This document shows positions 8,263-16,000 of a stretch of 64,000 nucleotides of DNA, one piece after another. Both the position numbers and the translations under genes were made by a program. The DNA comes from Actinoplanes sp. N902-109. Its GTDB lineage: Bacteria; Actinomycetota; Actinomycetes; Mycobacteriales; Micromonosporaceae. The stretch covers positions 5,023,501 to 5,087,500 of the forward strand of contig NC_021191.1 of the NCBI RefSeq assembly GCF_000389965.1, read 5' to 3'. Each line of letters opens with the position of its first letter. Position 1 is the stretch's first letter. Below the pieces are notes generated by a model, which saw only the letters and a list, made by a program, of their open reading frames with translations, had not been told where the DNA came from and ran no database searches.

Positions 8263-9378
8263 GTGCGCCGGACACTGGTGGCCCTTGTGGCGGTCGGACT
8301 GCTCACCCTGAGTGGCACCGCCGCATGCAGCGATGACGGTGATGACACCAAGGCCGTGCCGCGGCGCGGCGGTGACGGCACCGGCAAGGTCGGCGTGATC
8401 CTGCCCGACACCACCACCAGCCAGCGCTGGGGCACCGACGACCCCAAGCTGCTCAAGGCCGCGTTCGATGCCGCCGACGTGCCGGTGGAGATCGAGAACG
8501 CCCAGGGCGACGACGCCAAGTTCAAGCAGATCGGCGACAAGATGATCGCCGAGGGCGCGACCGTGCTGATCATCGCCGGCATCGACGCCGAAAGCGGCAA
8601 GTACGTGCTCGACAAGGCCCGGGCCAACGGCGTCAAGACGATCGACTACGACCGGCTCACCCTCAACGGCGGCGCCGACTACTACGTCAGCTTCAACAAC
8701 GAGGAGGTCGGCCAGTTCCAGGCCAAGGGCCTGATCAACTGTCTGACCGCCAAGAACAAGATCGGCAAGACCCCGCGCATCGTCTACCTCAACGGCGCGC
8801 CCACCGACAACAACGCCAGGCTGTTCAAGAACGGCTACGACTCGGTGCTGGCCCCGCAGTTCGACGAGGGCAAGATGCTCAAGGGCCCGGACCAGTCGGT
8901 GATCGGCTGGAAGCGCGAGGAGGCCGTCACGGTCTTCCGCGAGATGTTCAACCAGACCAACGGCCAGATCGACGGCGTGGTGGCGGCCAACGACACCATC
9001 GCCAGCGCGGCGATCCAGATCCTCACCGAGCGCAAGCGCAACGGCAAGGTCCCGGTCACCGGGCAGGACGCCGAGGTGCAGGGCCTGCAGAACATCCTCA
9101 CCGGCGACCAGTGCATGACGGTCTACAAGCCGATCAAGAAGGAGGCCGACGCGGCCGCCAAGCTCGCGATCGGCCTGTTCAAGGGTGACAAGGTCACCGT
9201 CGACGGCAAGGGCACCAAGGATCCGGAGTCCGGCGCCTACGTGCCCTCGGTGCTGCTGAGCCCCACCCTGGTGATGAAGAAGGACGTGCAGAGCGTCATC
9301 AACAGCGGCTTCGTCACCACCAAGGCGATCTGCACCGGCCGCTTCGTCACGGCCTGCAACAAGGCCGGCATCAAGTAA
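8263..9378 (+). CDS. Sugar ABC transporter substrate-binding lipoprotein (xylose/ribose type)
   Basis: The 371-residue product starts at a GTG 8 bases after GGAGGAG. A lipoprotein signal leads to the cysteine in SGTAACSDD. The mature part is a periplasmic-binding-protein type 1 fold close to XylF/ChvE: KVGVILPDTTTSQRW, the segment IIAGIDAESGKYVLDKA, YDRLTLNGGADYYVSFNN, and VAANDTIASAAIQIL. These families bind pentoses, glucose or galactose. Normally the gene is followed by an ATPase (xylG) and permease (xylH). Here two unrelated lipoprotein genes follow, so the protein either feeds a transporter encoded elsewhere or acts as a sensor. Confidence 0.9.
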   Translation: MRRTLVALVAVGLLTLSGTAACSDDGDDTKAVPRRGGDGTGKVGVILPDTTTSQRWGTDDPKLLKAAFDAADVPVEIENAQGDDAKFKQIGDKMIAEGATVLIIAGIDAESGKYVLDKARANGVKTIDYDRLTLNGGADYYVSFNNEEVGQFQAKGLINCLTAKNKIGKTPRIVYLNGAPTDNNARLFKNGYDSVLAPQFDEGKMLKGPDQSVIGWKREEAVTVFREMFNQTNGQIDGVVAANDTIASAAIQILTERKRNGKVPVTGQDAEVQGLQNILTGDQCMTVYKPIKKEADAAAKLAIGLFKGDKVTVDGKGTKDPESGAYVPSVLLSPTLVMKKDVQSVINSGFVTTKAICTGRFVTACNKAGIK

Positions 9379-9383
9379 GACCG

Positions 9384-10079
9384 GTGAGCCCGAAGCGCGC
9401 CTGCACGGCCGTCGCAGCGGTGCTGCTGCTGGCCGGTTGCGCCCCCGCGAGCACCGCCGGACCGTTGTGGCAGGCCGCCTCGCCGCCGGCGAGCCCAGCC
9501 GCCTCCGGTCCGGCCGCCTCCGGTCCAGCCGGATCAGGTACGGCCGCCCCGAGCCCCGCCGCCGGCCGGACGCCGAAACCGCGGGTCCTGTCCGACAACA
9601 AGGTGCGCGGCCCGCTCGGTGACGTCATCGACCTGGGCGGGCTGACCGATGGCTTCGGCGACGAGTACGTGATCTTCGGCGTCACCGGCGGCGTGGTCAA
9701 CGAGACCAGCGACTTCGGCTTCGCGATCGGGGTGCGCCAGCCGGGCAACGCCGTCACCGAGGACCTGACGATCAGCGAGTACCGGGGCAGCGCCGACGCG
9801 CCCGGCTTCCACCCGATGCAGGCGCAGATGGAGCTGGACGGTCATACGGTGCAACCGGCGTTCGGCTACTACTCCGGCACCCCGGCGTCGATCACCGTGC
9901 ACGAGGGCGCGCGCACGCTGACGGCGCACCTGGCCCGCTGGAGCGAGCAGCCGGCCACCACGGTGTTCTGGTTCGACCCGGCCGATGTGCACCACCCCGA
10001 CCAGTGGAGCGATCTCGGCGCGTACGACGCGGCGGGCGCCCGGCTGCCGGACGGCCACATCGAATTGCAGACCTACTGA
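9384..10079 (+). CDS. Putative lipoprotein of unknown function
   Basis: The 231-residue product starts at a GTG only 5 bases after the preceding stop, so it is in the same operon. The signal peptide ends in a clean lipobox (LLLAGC). An Ala/Ser/Pro-rich linker runs to about residue 65, and a compact domain of about 165 residues follows, rich in beta-strand patterns (DEYVIFGVTGG, FGFAIGVRQPG, VFWFDPADVHH). I do not recognise the domain. It is likely anchored to the outer face of the membrane together with the binding protein upstream and the next lipoprotein, with which it overlaps by TGATG. Confidence 0.75.
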   Translation: MSPKRACTAVAAVLLLAGCAPASTAGPLWQAASPPASPAASGPAASGPAGSGTAAPSPAAGRTPKPRVLSDNKVRGPLGDVIDLGGLTDGFGDEYVIFGVTGGVVNETSDFGFAIGVRQPGNAVTEDLTISEYRGSADAPGFHPMQAQMELDGHTVQPAFGYYSGTPASITVHEGARTLTAHLARWSEQPATTVFWFDPADVHHPDQWSDLGAYDAAGARLPDGHIELQTY

Positions 10080-10609
10080 TGCGCCGGCTCCTGGTCCTCG
10101 TCGCGCCGGCCCTCACCCTGATGGTGGCGCTCGGCGGGTGCAGCGACATCACCCCGCCGCCCACCGCGCGGCCGTCGGGTGCCACGCCGTCGCCCACCCC
10201 CAGCGGTGAGCTGCCGGCGACCTATCCCGAGCTCATCGGGAACGTGACGACCAGCGTGCGGCTGCTGTCCTTCGACCGGGCCAACCGGGCGGTGATCGTC
10301 GAGCCGATCGTGTTCGAGACCGGCGCCGACTTCTGCCGCAAGCACCACGTCGACCCGCTCGACGAGCGCTGCTCGCAGGACCTGGTCCAGGAGAACAGCA
10401 ACACCCGGGTCACCCTGCCGCTGTCCCGCTCGGCCGACCTGCGCGACATCGGCGACGGCGGCGAGGACTGCCTGGGCTCGATCGAGGACGGCGCGACGTG
10501 CAAGGCCACCGACAGCGACATGCGCCGGCTCGCCGAGGCCGAGACTGCCGTACGGATCGCGTTGCGGGCGGGCACGGTCGTCCGGATCGCGGAGTACTAC
10601 CAACCCTGA
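10079..10609 (+). CDS. Putative lipoprotein of unknown function
   Basis: The 176-residue product starts at an ATG that overlaps the preceding stop (TGATG), so translation is probably coupled. The lipobox is VALGGC, followed by a Pro/Thr/Ser linker to about residue 45. The mature part has four cysteines (CRKHH, CSQD, CLGS, CKAT) that could form two disulphides outside the cell, and ends with a beta segment (GTVVRIAEYYQ). No family is recognised. It is the last gene of the run that begins with the xylose-type binding protein. Confidence 0.72.
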   Translation: MRRLLVLVAPALTLMVALGGCSDITPPPTARPSGATPSPTPSGELPATYPELIGNVTTSVRLLSFDRANRAVIVEPIVFETGADFCRKHHVDPLDERCSQDLVQENSNTRVTLPLSRSADLRDIGDGGEDCLGSIEDGATCKATDSDMRRLAEAETAVRIALRAGTVVRIAEYYQP

Positions 10610-10635
10610 CAATCCGCTCAGTCAACTGCTTTAAT
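10606..10635 (+). promoter_or_regulatory. Sigma-70-type promoter, leaderless ferredoxin transcript
   Basis: CTGACA at 10606-10611 and TTTAAT at 10630-10635 are separated by 18 bases. The expected transcription start, 7 bases after the -10 box, falls on the A of the ferredoxin ATG at 10642, and no ribosome binding site is visible. The transcript is probably leaderless. Confidence 0.65.
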
Positions 10636-10641
10636 CGATCC

Positions 10642-10845
10642 ATGAGCATGCATGTGGAGTTGGACGAGCCGAAGTGCGTCGCGGCCGGGCAGTGCGTGAT
10701 GGTCGCCCCGGAGATCTTCGACCAGCGCGACGAGGACGGCGTCGCGGTCGTCCTCGAGCCGCTCCCCCGGCCCGCGCAGTACGACGACGTACGGGAGGCG
10801 GTGGCGGTGTGCCCCGCCGCCGCGATCCGGCTGGTCGAGCAGTGA
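10642..10845 (+). CDS. 3Fe-4S-type ferredoxin
   Basis: This 67-residue ferredoxin has Cys12, Cys18 (CVAAGQC) and Cys57 (AVCPAAAI). The Cx5C...CP pattern with no second Cys after Cys12 is the 3Fe-4S form common in actinomycete cytochrome P450 systems. It passes single electrons from a reductase to a P450 or similar oxygenase. The next gene encodes the matching FAD reductase and overlaps it by GTGA, so the two are coupled. No P450 gene is present in the window, so the acceptor lies elsewhere. The start was chosen at 10642 because a promoter places the transcript start exactly there. Confidence 0.9.
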   Translation: MSMHVELDEPKCVAAGQCVMVAPEIFDQRDEDGVAVVLEPLPRPAQYDDVREAVAVCPAAAIRLVEQ

Positions 10846-12005
10846 GCGCGTTCCCGGGCAGTGTCGTGGTCGTGGGGGCGGCGGCGGCCGGGTTGTCCGC
10901 GGCCGAGGCCCTGCGCCGGGACGGCTACCCGGGCCCGATCACGCTGATCGGCGAGGAGGTGGATGCGCCGTACGACCGGCCCCCGCTGTCGAAGCAGATC
11001 CTGGCCTCGGCGTGGGAGGCCGAGCGGCTGGCGCTGCGTACCGGGAAGGAGATCGCCGCGCTCGGCCTGGACCTGCGGCTCGGCGCCCGGGCCACCGGGC
11101 TGGACCCGGCCGCGCGGCTCGTCCGGCTGGACAGCGGCGAGCAGGTGGCCTACGACGGGCTGATCGTGGCGACCGGGGTGCGCCCGCGCCGGCTGCCCGG
11201 GCAGGGCGCGTTCGTGCTGCGCACCGTCGGGGACGCGCTGCGGCTGCGCGCGCGGCTGGGCCCGGGGCGCCGGCTGGTGGTGGTCGGCGCGGGCTTCCTC
11301 GGCGCCGAGTCGGCCGCGGTGGCCCGCACCCTGGGCTGCGAGGTGGTGCTGCTGGAGCCGGCGCCGGTGCCACTGGCGCACGCGGTCGGCGAGCGGGTCG
11401 GCCGGGTGTTGTCCGACGCGCACCGCGAGCACGGCGTGGACCTGCGCACCGGGGTCACGGTGGCGGCCGTCGAGGAGGGCGGGGTGCGGCTGGCCGACGG
11501 CACCCCGGTCGAGGCGGACGACGTGCTGGTGGCGATCGGCTCGGTGGCCAACACCGAATGGCTCAGCGGGCTGGAGGTGGCCGACGGGGTGCTGTGCGAC
11601 GAGTTCTGCGCCGCCGCTCCCGGTGTCTACGCGGCCGGGGACGTGGCGCGCTGGTTCAACCCGTTGTTCGGCGTCAGCATGCGCATCGAGCACCGCACCA
11701 ACGCCGCCGAGCAGGGCATGGCCGCCGCCCGCAACCTGCTGCACCCGGAGGCGCGCAAGCCGTTCGCCCCGGTGCCGTACTTCTGGTCCGACCAGTACGA
11801 CATGAAGATCCATGCGTACGGCTACCTGCGCGGGCACGACAGCGTCGAGATCGTCGAGGGCGACCTCGGGCAGCGCCGGTTCATCGCCGCGTACCGCCGG
11901 GACAGCCGGCTGGTCGGCGTGCTGGCGGTCGGCATGCCGCCCAAGGCGGTGCGCCCGTGGCGCGCGGCCATCACCACGGCGGCTGATGCATCATCCAGCG
12001 CATAA
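10842..12005 (+). CDS. FAD-dependent ferredoxin reductase
   Basis: The 387-residue product starts at a GTG overlapping the ferredoxin stop. It has an N-terminal FAD Rossmann motif (VVVGAAAAGLSAAEAL), DAPYDRPPLSK, which is characteristic of rhodocoxin/putidaredoxin reductases, and a NAD(P)H Rossmann motif GAGFLGAESAAVA near residue 145. The FAD-closing segment reads GVYAAGDVARW, and a reductase C-terminal domain begins near 310 (PYFWSDQYDMKIHAYG). The enzyme transfers electrons from NAD(P)H to the ferredoxin encoded just upstream. Together they form a complete redox supply for a P450 or ring hydroxylase located elsewhere. Confidence 0.93.
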   Translation: MSAFPGSVVVVGAAAAGLSAAEALRRDGYPGPITLIGEEVDAPYDRPPLSKQILASAWEAERLALRTGKEIAALGLDLRLGARATGLDPAARLVRLDSGEQVAYDGLIVATGVRPRRLPGQGAFVLRTVGDALRLRARLGPGRRLVVVGAGFLGAESAAVARTLGCEVVLLEPAPVPLAHAVGERVGRVLSDAHREHGVDLRTGVTVAAVEEGGVRLADGTPVEADDVLVAIGSVANTEWLSGLEVADGVLCDEFCAAAPGVYAAGDVARWFNPLFGVSMRIEHRTNAAEQGMAAARNLLHPEARKPFAPVPYFWSDQYDMKIHAYGYLRGHDSVEIVEGDLGQRRFIAAYRRDSRLVGVLAVGMPPKAVRPWRAAITTAADASSSA

Positions 12006-12057
12006 CCGATTCGTAGCGAATCCACCGGACGTTGACACGAAGCAATACCTTGTGCCG

Positions 12058-13224
12058 GTGAAAATCCGGTATGTGTTGCACAACGCGTACGGCACCGGCG
12101 GCACGATCCGCACGGTCGTCAACCAGGCCAACGCGTTGTGCGCCGCCCACGACGTCGAAATCGCCAGCGTCTATCAGACCGGCGCCGAGCCGGTCTTCCC
12201 GCTGGACCCGCGGGTGCGCCTGGTGTCGCTGACCGGGCTGCGCGACGACGGTTCACGGTGGACGGACAAGCCGGGCACCAACTCCCGGTTCTGGCGCAAG
12301 ACCCGGCGCTTCCGCAACCCCATGCCACAGCGCCACGACTTCCGTTACCGCCGCTGGGACCCGGTGGTCGACTTCCACGTGATCCGCTACTTCCGGGCCC
12401 AGCGCGACGCGGTGCTGGTCACCACCCGGCCCGCGCTCAACCTGATGGCGGCATGGTTCGCACCCCGGCGGCTGGTACGGGTAGGCCAGGACCACATGAA
12501 CTTCGGCAGCTACAAGCCGCCGCTGCAGGCCGCGATCGTTCGCGCCTACCCACGACTGGCCGCCGTGGCCGTGCTGACCCGCGCCGACGAGGCGGAATAC
12601 CGGGCCGCGCTGGCCGACGGCGTGCGCCTGGTGCGCATTCCCAACGGCGTGCCGGCCGCTGTGGCCGTACCGGACCAGGAGCGTGCCCCGGTCGTGCTGG
12701 CAGCGGGACGGCTGAACCGGCAGAAGGGCTTCGATCTGCTGATCGAGGCGTTCGCCACGGTCCACGAGCGACACCCGGAGTGGCAGCTGCACATCTTCGG
12801 CTGGGGCAAGGCCCGCGAGAAACTGGCCGCGCAGATCGAAGCGAGCGGGCTCGGCGGCACGGTGCGGCTGCGCGGGCTGACCCGCGACCTGGACGCCGAG
12901 TTCGCCAAGGTGTCGGTGTTCGCGCTCAGCTCACGCAAGGAGGGGCTGCCGATGGTGCTGCTCGAAGCGATGGGCGCCGGGCTGCCGGTGGTGTCGTTCG
13001 ACTGCCCGACCGGCCCGGCCGAGGTGGTCGAGGACGGCGTCAACGGGCTGCTGGTGCCGGCCGAGGACGTCGCCGGGCTGGCCGCCGGGCTGTGCCGGCT
13101 GATCGAGCATCCCGACGAACGGGAGAAGTTCGGCACCGCCGCCCGGGGCACCAGCGCGCAGTTCGCGATCCCGGCCGTTGCGGCCCGCTGGGAGGCGCTG
13201 TTCACCGAGCTGGCCCAGCGCTGA
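12058..13224 (+). CDS. Family 4 glycosyltransferase
   Basis: The product is about 388 residues. The start is either GTG 12058 (MKIRYVLHNAYGTGG) or GTG 12052; the first gives the usual beginning right before strand 1. A GT-B fold is indicated by YGTGGTIRTVVNQANALC at the N-terminus, by APVVLAAGRLNRQKGFDLLIEAF (acceptor/donor hinge), and by SSRKEGLPMVLLEAMGAGLPVVSFDCPTG. The last carries the E-x7-E type nucleotide-sugar motif of GT4. It probably adds a sugar to a surface glycan, teichoic-type polymer or metabolite. No other glycan genes are next to it; a PBP gene follows on the same strand after 69 bases. Confidence 0.88.
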   Translation: MKIRYVLHNAYGTGGTIRTVVNQANALCAAHDVEIASVYQTGAEPVFPLDPRVRLVSLTGLRDDGSRWTDKPGTNSRFWRKTRRFRNPMPQRHDFRYRRWDPVVDFHVIRYFRAQRDAVLVTTRPALNLMAAWFAPRRLVRVGQDHMNFGSYKPPLQAAIVRAYPRLAAVAVLTRADEAEYRAALADGVRLVRIPNGVPAAVAVPDQERAPVVLAAGRLNRQKGFDLLIEAFATVHERHPEWQLHIFGWGKAREKLAAQIEASGLGGTVRLRGLTRDLDAEFAKVSVFALSSRKEGLPMVLLEAMGAGLPVVSFDCPTGPAEVVEDGVNGLLVPAEDVAGLAAGLCRLIEHPDEREKFGTAARGTSAQFAIPAVAARWEALFTELAQR

Positions 13225-13293
13225 TCTTGGCGCTTGCGCCGACCCGGTACCCTCCGCCGCGACCACTCCCACGAATTCGAGCCCGGGGAACCG

Positions 13294-15687
13294 ATGCGCC
13301 GACCAGACCGTAAGTTTATGACCAACGCGAGCATGCTGACGCTGTGCGGCCTGCTGTCCGGCGTGATCGTCGCGGCGGCGGCGTTCCCGGCCGTGGCCAT
13401 GTCCGGGCTGGCCGCCAAGGCCGGCGGCGAGTCCTTCGACGCGCTGCCCAGCCAGCTCAGGAAGGCGACGGCGCCGCAGATCAGCACGATGGTGGCGGCC
13501 GACGGCAAGACCCCGATCGCGGTGTTCTACGACGAGTTCCGCAGTGACGTCCCGCTCAAGGACATCTCCAAGAACATGCTCGACGCGATCGTGGCCGCCG
13601 AGGACCACAAGTTCTACGAGCACAACGGCGTGGACCTCAAGGGCGTCGCCCGCGCGTTCGTCAGCAACAACAGCGCCGACAACGACGGGCAGCAAGGTGC
13701 CTCCACGCTGACCATGCAGTACGTGCGGATGACGCTGTCCTACTCGGCCCAGAACTTCCAGGAAGTGGTCGACGCCACGGAGGACACCCCGCAACGCAAG
13801 CTCACCGAGATGAAGTACGCGCTGCAGGTCGAGAAGGAAATGAGCAAGGGCGAGATCCTGCAGGGCTATCTGAACCAGGCGCCGTTCGGCAACGGGGCGT
13901 ACGGCATCTCCGCGGGCGCCCAGGTGTACTTCCAGAAGAAGCCCAAGGACCTTTCGATCGCCGAGGCGGCGCTGCTGGCCGGCATGGTGAAGTCGCCCAC
14001 CGACAACAGCCCGACCACGGCGCGCGGCTACCCGCGGGCGCTCGAACGGCGCAACTGGGTCATCAGCAACATGCGTGACCTGCACATGATCACCCCGGAG
14101 CAGGCCGACGCGGCGACGAAGGTGAAGCTCGGGCACACCGCCAAACGCACCAGCCGGGGCTGCACGGGGGTCAAGACCAACGCGTGGGGCTTCTTCTGCG
14201 ACTACTTCTACCGCTGGTGGCTCAGCCGCGAGGAATTCGGCAAGAACGAGTACGAGCGCGAGCGCCGGCTCAAGACCGGTGGCTACCGCATCCAGGCCTC
14301 GATGGACGTCACGGCCCAGGCCGCGGCCCGGGCCAACATCGCCGACCACATCGGTACGAACAACCGCGACGCGCTGCTGCTGGCGGCGGTGCAGCCGGGC
14401 ACCGGGCGGGTGCAGGCGCTGGCCGCCAACCGCCGGTTCAAGCTGGACGACCCGGCGCACCCGCAGAACAAGCTGTCGTCCGACCCGCGCAAGGCCGCGA
14501 AGAAGATCCGGGGCACCTACCCCAACACCACCAACCCGCTGCTCAGCGGTGGCGGGGACATCACCGGTTACCAGGCCGGCTCGGTGTTCAAGATGTTCAC
14601 GATGGTCGCGGCGCTGGAGAACGACCTGCCGTTGGCGTACACCATCAACACCGAGTACCGGTACAAGTCACCCACCTACTTCGACGGCGGCGCACCGGCG
14701 GAGTGCGGCGGGCACTACTGCCCGGTCAACGCGGGGAAGAGCGAGAAGGGCCCGTACAACATGTGGACGGGTTTCGGCAGCTCGGTCAACACGTACTTCG
14801 TCCCGCTGGAGGAGCGGGTCGGCGCCGAGAAGGTCGTGGACGTGGCGCAGCGCTTCGGCGTGAAGTTCCGCGACCCGCACGACCAGGATCTGGCCACCCA
14901 CAACGCGCACGACTGGGGCTCGTTCACCCTGGGCGTCTCGTCGTCCACGCCGCTGGACATGGCCAACGCCTATGCCACCCTGGCCGCCGACGGCAAGTAC
15001 TGCGAGCCCACCCCGGTGACGCAGATCACCACCATGACCGGGGCGAAGCTCGACGTCGGCAAACCCGCCTGCAAGCGCGCGACCACCGTCGACGTGGCCC
15101 GGGCGGCCGTCGACGCGGCCCGGTGCCCGGTGGGTGACCAGGCCCAGCTGGGCTCGTGCGGCGGGCACACCACCGCCGGCGACGCCCGGGGCACCGTCGG
15201 GCATCCGGTCTTCGGCAAGACCGGCACCACCGACGCCGAGAAGACCGCCTCGCTGATCGTCAGCACCCGCTCGATGACGGTGGCGGGTTACCTGGTGAAC
15301 CCGGATTACCAGAACCATCCGTACAAGATGGGTCATGACGTGGTGAACCCGGCGGTCGAGGGCGCGCTGCACGACATCATGAAGGGCAAGCCCAAGCAGC
15401 AGTTCAAGAAGCCCAACGGTACGAAGATCGCCAAGGGCGAGCAGCGGTCGATCCCGGACGTGACGTGCACCAGCGTCGCGGCGGCCAAGCAGCGGCTGGA
15501 GAGCGCCGGGTTCATCGCCGCGGCCGGCAGCCAGGTGCCCTCGTCGTGCCCGGCGGGCCAGGCGGCCGGCACCGAACCGGCCGGCCAGACGGTCAAGGGC
15601 GGCTTCGTCAGCATCCAGGTGAGTTCGGGCGCCGGGGCCGGCAAGCCGGGCGCACCGCCGACGGGCGCGCCCCAGCCGGGCCGATAG
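13294..15687 (+). CDS. Class A penicillin-binding protein with PASTA domain
   Basis: The 797-residue product starts at ATG 13294 after GGGGA. It has one membrane anchor near residues 13-40 and a GT51 transglycosylase domain with AAEDHKFYEHNGVD and QGASTLTMQYVRM. The transpeptidase domain has SVFK (Ser430), the SVN motif in GFGSSVNTY and KTG at 642-644. A single PASTA domain follows at about 720-780 (IPDVTCTSVAAAKQRLESAGF) and a Pro/Gly-rich tail ends the protein. It polymerises lipid II and crosslinks the stem peptides outside the membrane. PASTA domains sense muropeptides or lipid II. The Ser/Thr kinase two features downstream has no PASTA domain of its own. Confidence 0.95.
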   Translation: MRRPDRKFMTNASMLTLCGLLSGVIVAAAAFPAVAMSGLAAKAGGESFDALPSQLRKATAPQISTMVAADGKTPIAVFYDEFRSDVPLKDISKNMLDAIVAAEDHKFYEHNGVDLKGVARAFVSNNSADNDGQQGASTLTMQYVRMTLSYSAQNFQEVVDATEDTPQRKLTEMKYALQVEKEMSKGEILQGYLNQAPFGNGAYGISAGAQVYFQKKPKDLSIAEAALLAGMVKSPTDNSPTTARGYPRALERRNWVISNMRDLHMITPEQADAATKVKLGHTAKRTSRGCTGVKTNAWGFFCDYFYRWWLSREEFGKNEYERERRLKTGGYRIQASMDVTAQAAARANIADHIGTNNRDALLLAAVQPGTGRVQALAANRRFKLDDPAHPQNKLSSDPRKAAKKIRGTYPNTTNPLLSGGGDITGYQAGSVFKMFTMVAALENDLPLAYTINTEYRYKSPTYFDGGAPAECGGHYCPVNAGKSEKGPYNMWTGFGSSVNTYFVPLEERVGAEKVVDVAQRFGVKFRDPHDQDLATHNAHDWGSFTLGVSSSTPLDMANAYATLAADGKYCEPTPVTQITTMTGAKLDVGKPACKRATTVDVARAAVDAARCPVGDQAQLGSCGGHTTAGDARGTVGHPVFGKTGTTDAEKTASLIVSTRSMTVAGYLVNPDYQNHPYKMGHDVVNPAVEGALHDIMKGKPKQQFKKPNGTKIAKGEQRSIPDVTCTSVAAAKQRLESAGFIAAAGSQVPSSCPAGQAAGTEPAGQTVKGGFVSIQVSSGAGAGKPGAPPTGAPQPGR

Positions 15688-15699
15688 TGGACTCGACGC

Positions 15700-15898
15700 C
15701 GCTCGCACCGGTGACGTGGCCACCTTCGAGAAGGTGGCCACCGAGCAGGCCAACCCGCTGATGACCAAGGCGATGGCCGGGGTGGCCGAGGCGTCGACCG
15801 CCACCAGCACCGGGATGGAGCGCAGCCGGGGCGCCACCGCCGAGCTCGCCTCGGCCGCCGCCGGGCTGCAGTCGTTGGTCAGCCGCTTCCGGTTCTGA
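15700..15898 (+). pseudogene. C-terminal stump of a methyl-accepting chemotaxis protein
   Basis: The frame that ends in SAAAGLQSLVSRFRF and contains AGVAEASTATSTGMERSR matches the extreme C-terminus of chemotaxis receptors, where a helical stretch ends in L-x-x-L-V-x-x-F-R-F/Y. The highly conserved signalling hairpin and the sensory part are absent, and no start is visible. Only some 60 residues remain between the PBP stop and a strong terminator, so this is the leftover 3' end of a deleted receptor gene. Confidence 0.65.
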
Positions 15899-15913
15899 TA
15901 CATCGACGGGCAC

Positions 15914-15947
15914 GGCAGACCCCCGCTCCCCGGGGGTCTGCCTGTTT
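15914..15947 (+). terminator. Rho-independent terminator
   Basis: A perfect 12-bp stem (GGCAGACCCCCG, 15914-15925, pairing with 15931-15942) has a 5-base loop and is followed by TGTTTCT. It closes the transcription unit of the PBP and the chemoreceptor stump. Confidence 0.85.
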
Positions 15948-16000
15948 CTACCCTCCGCCATCGCGCCCGGCCCGATGTCAGCGGTAGAGTGCCGGACGTC

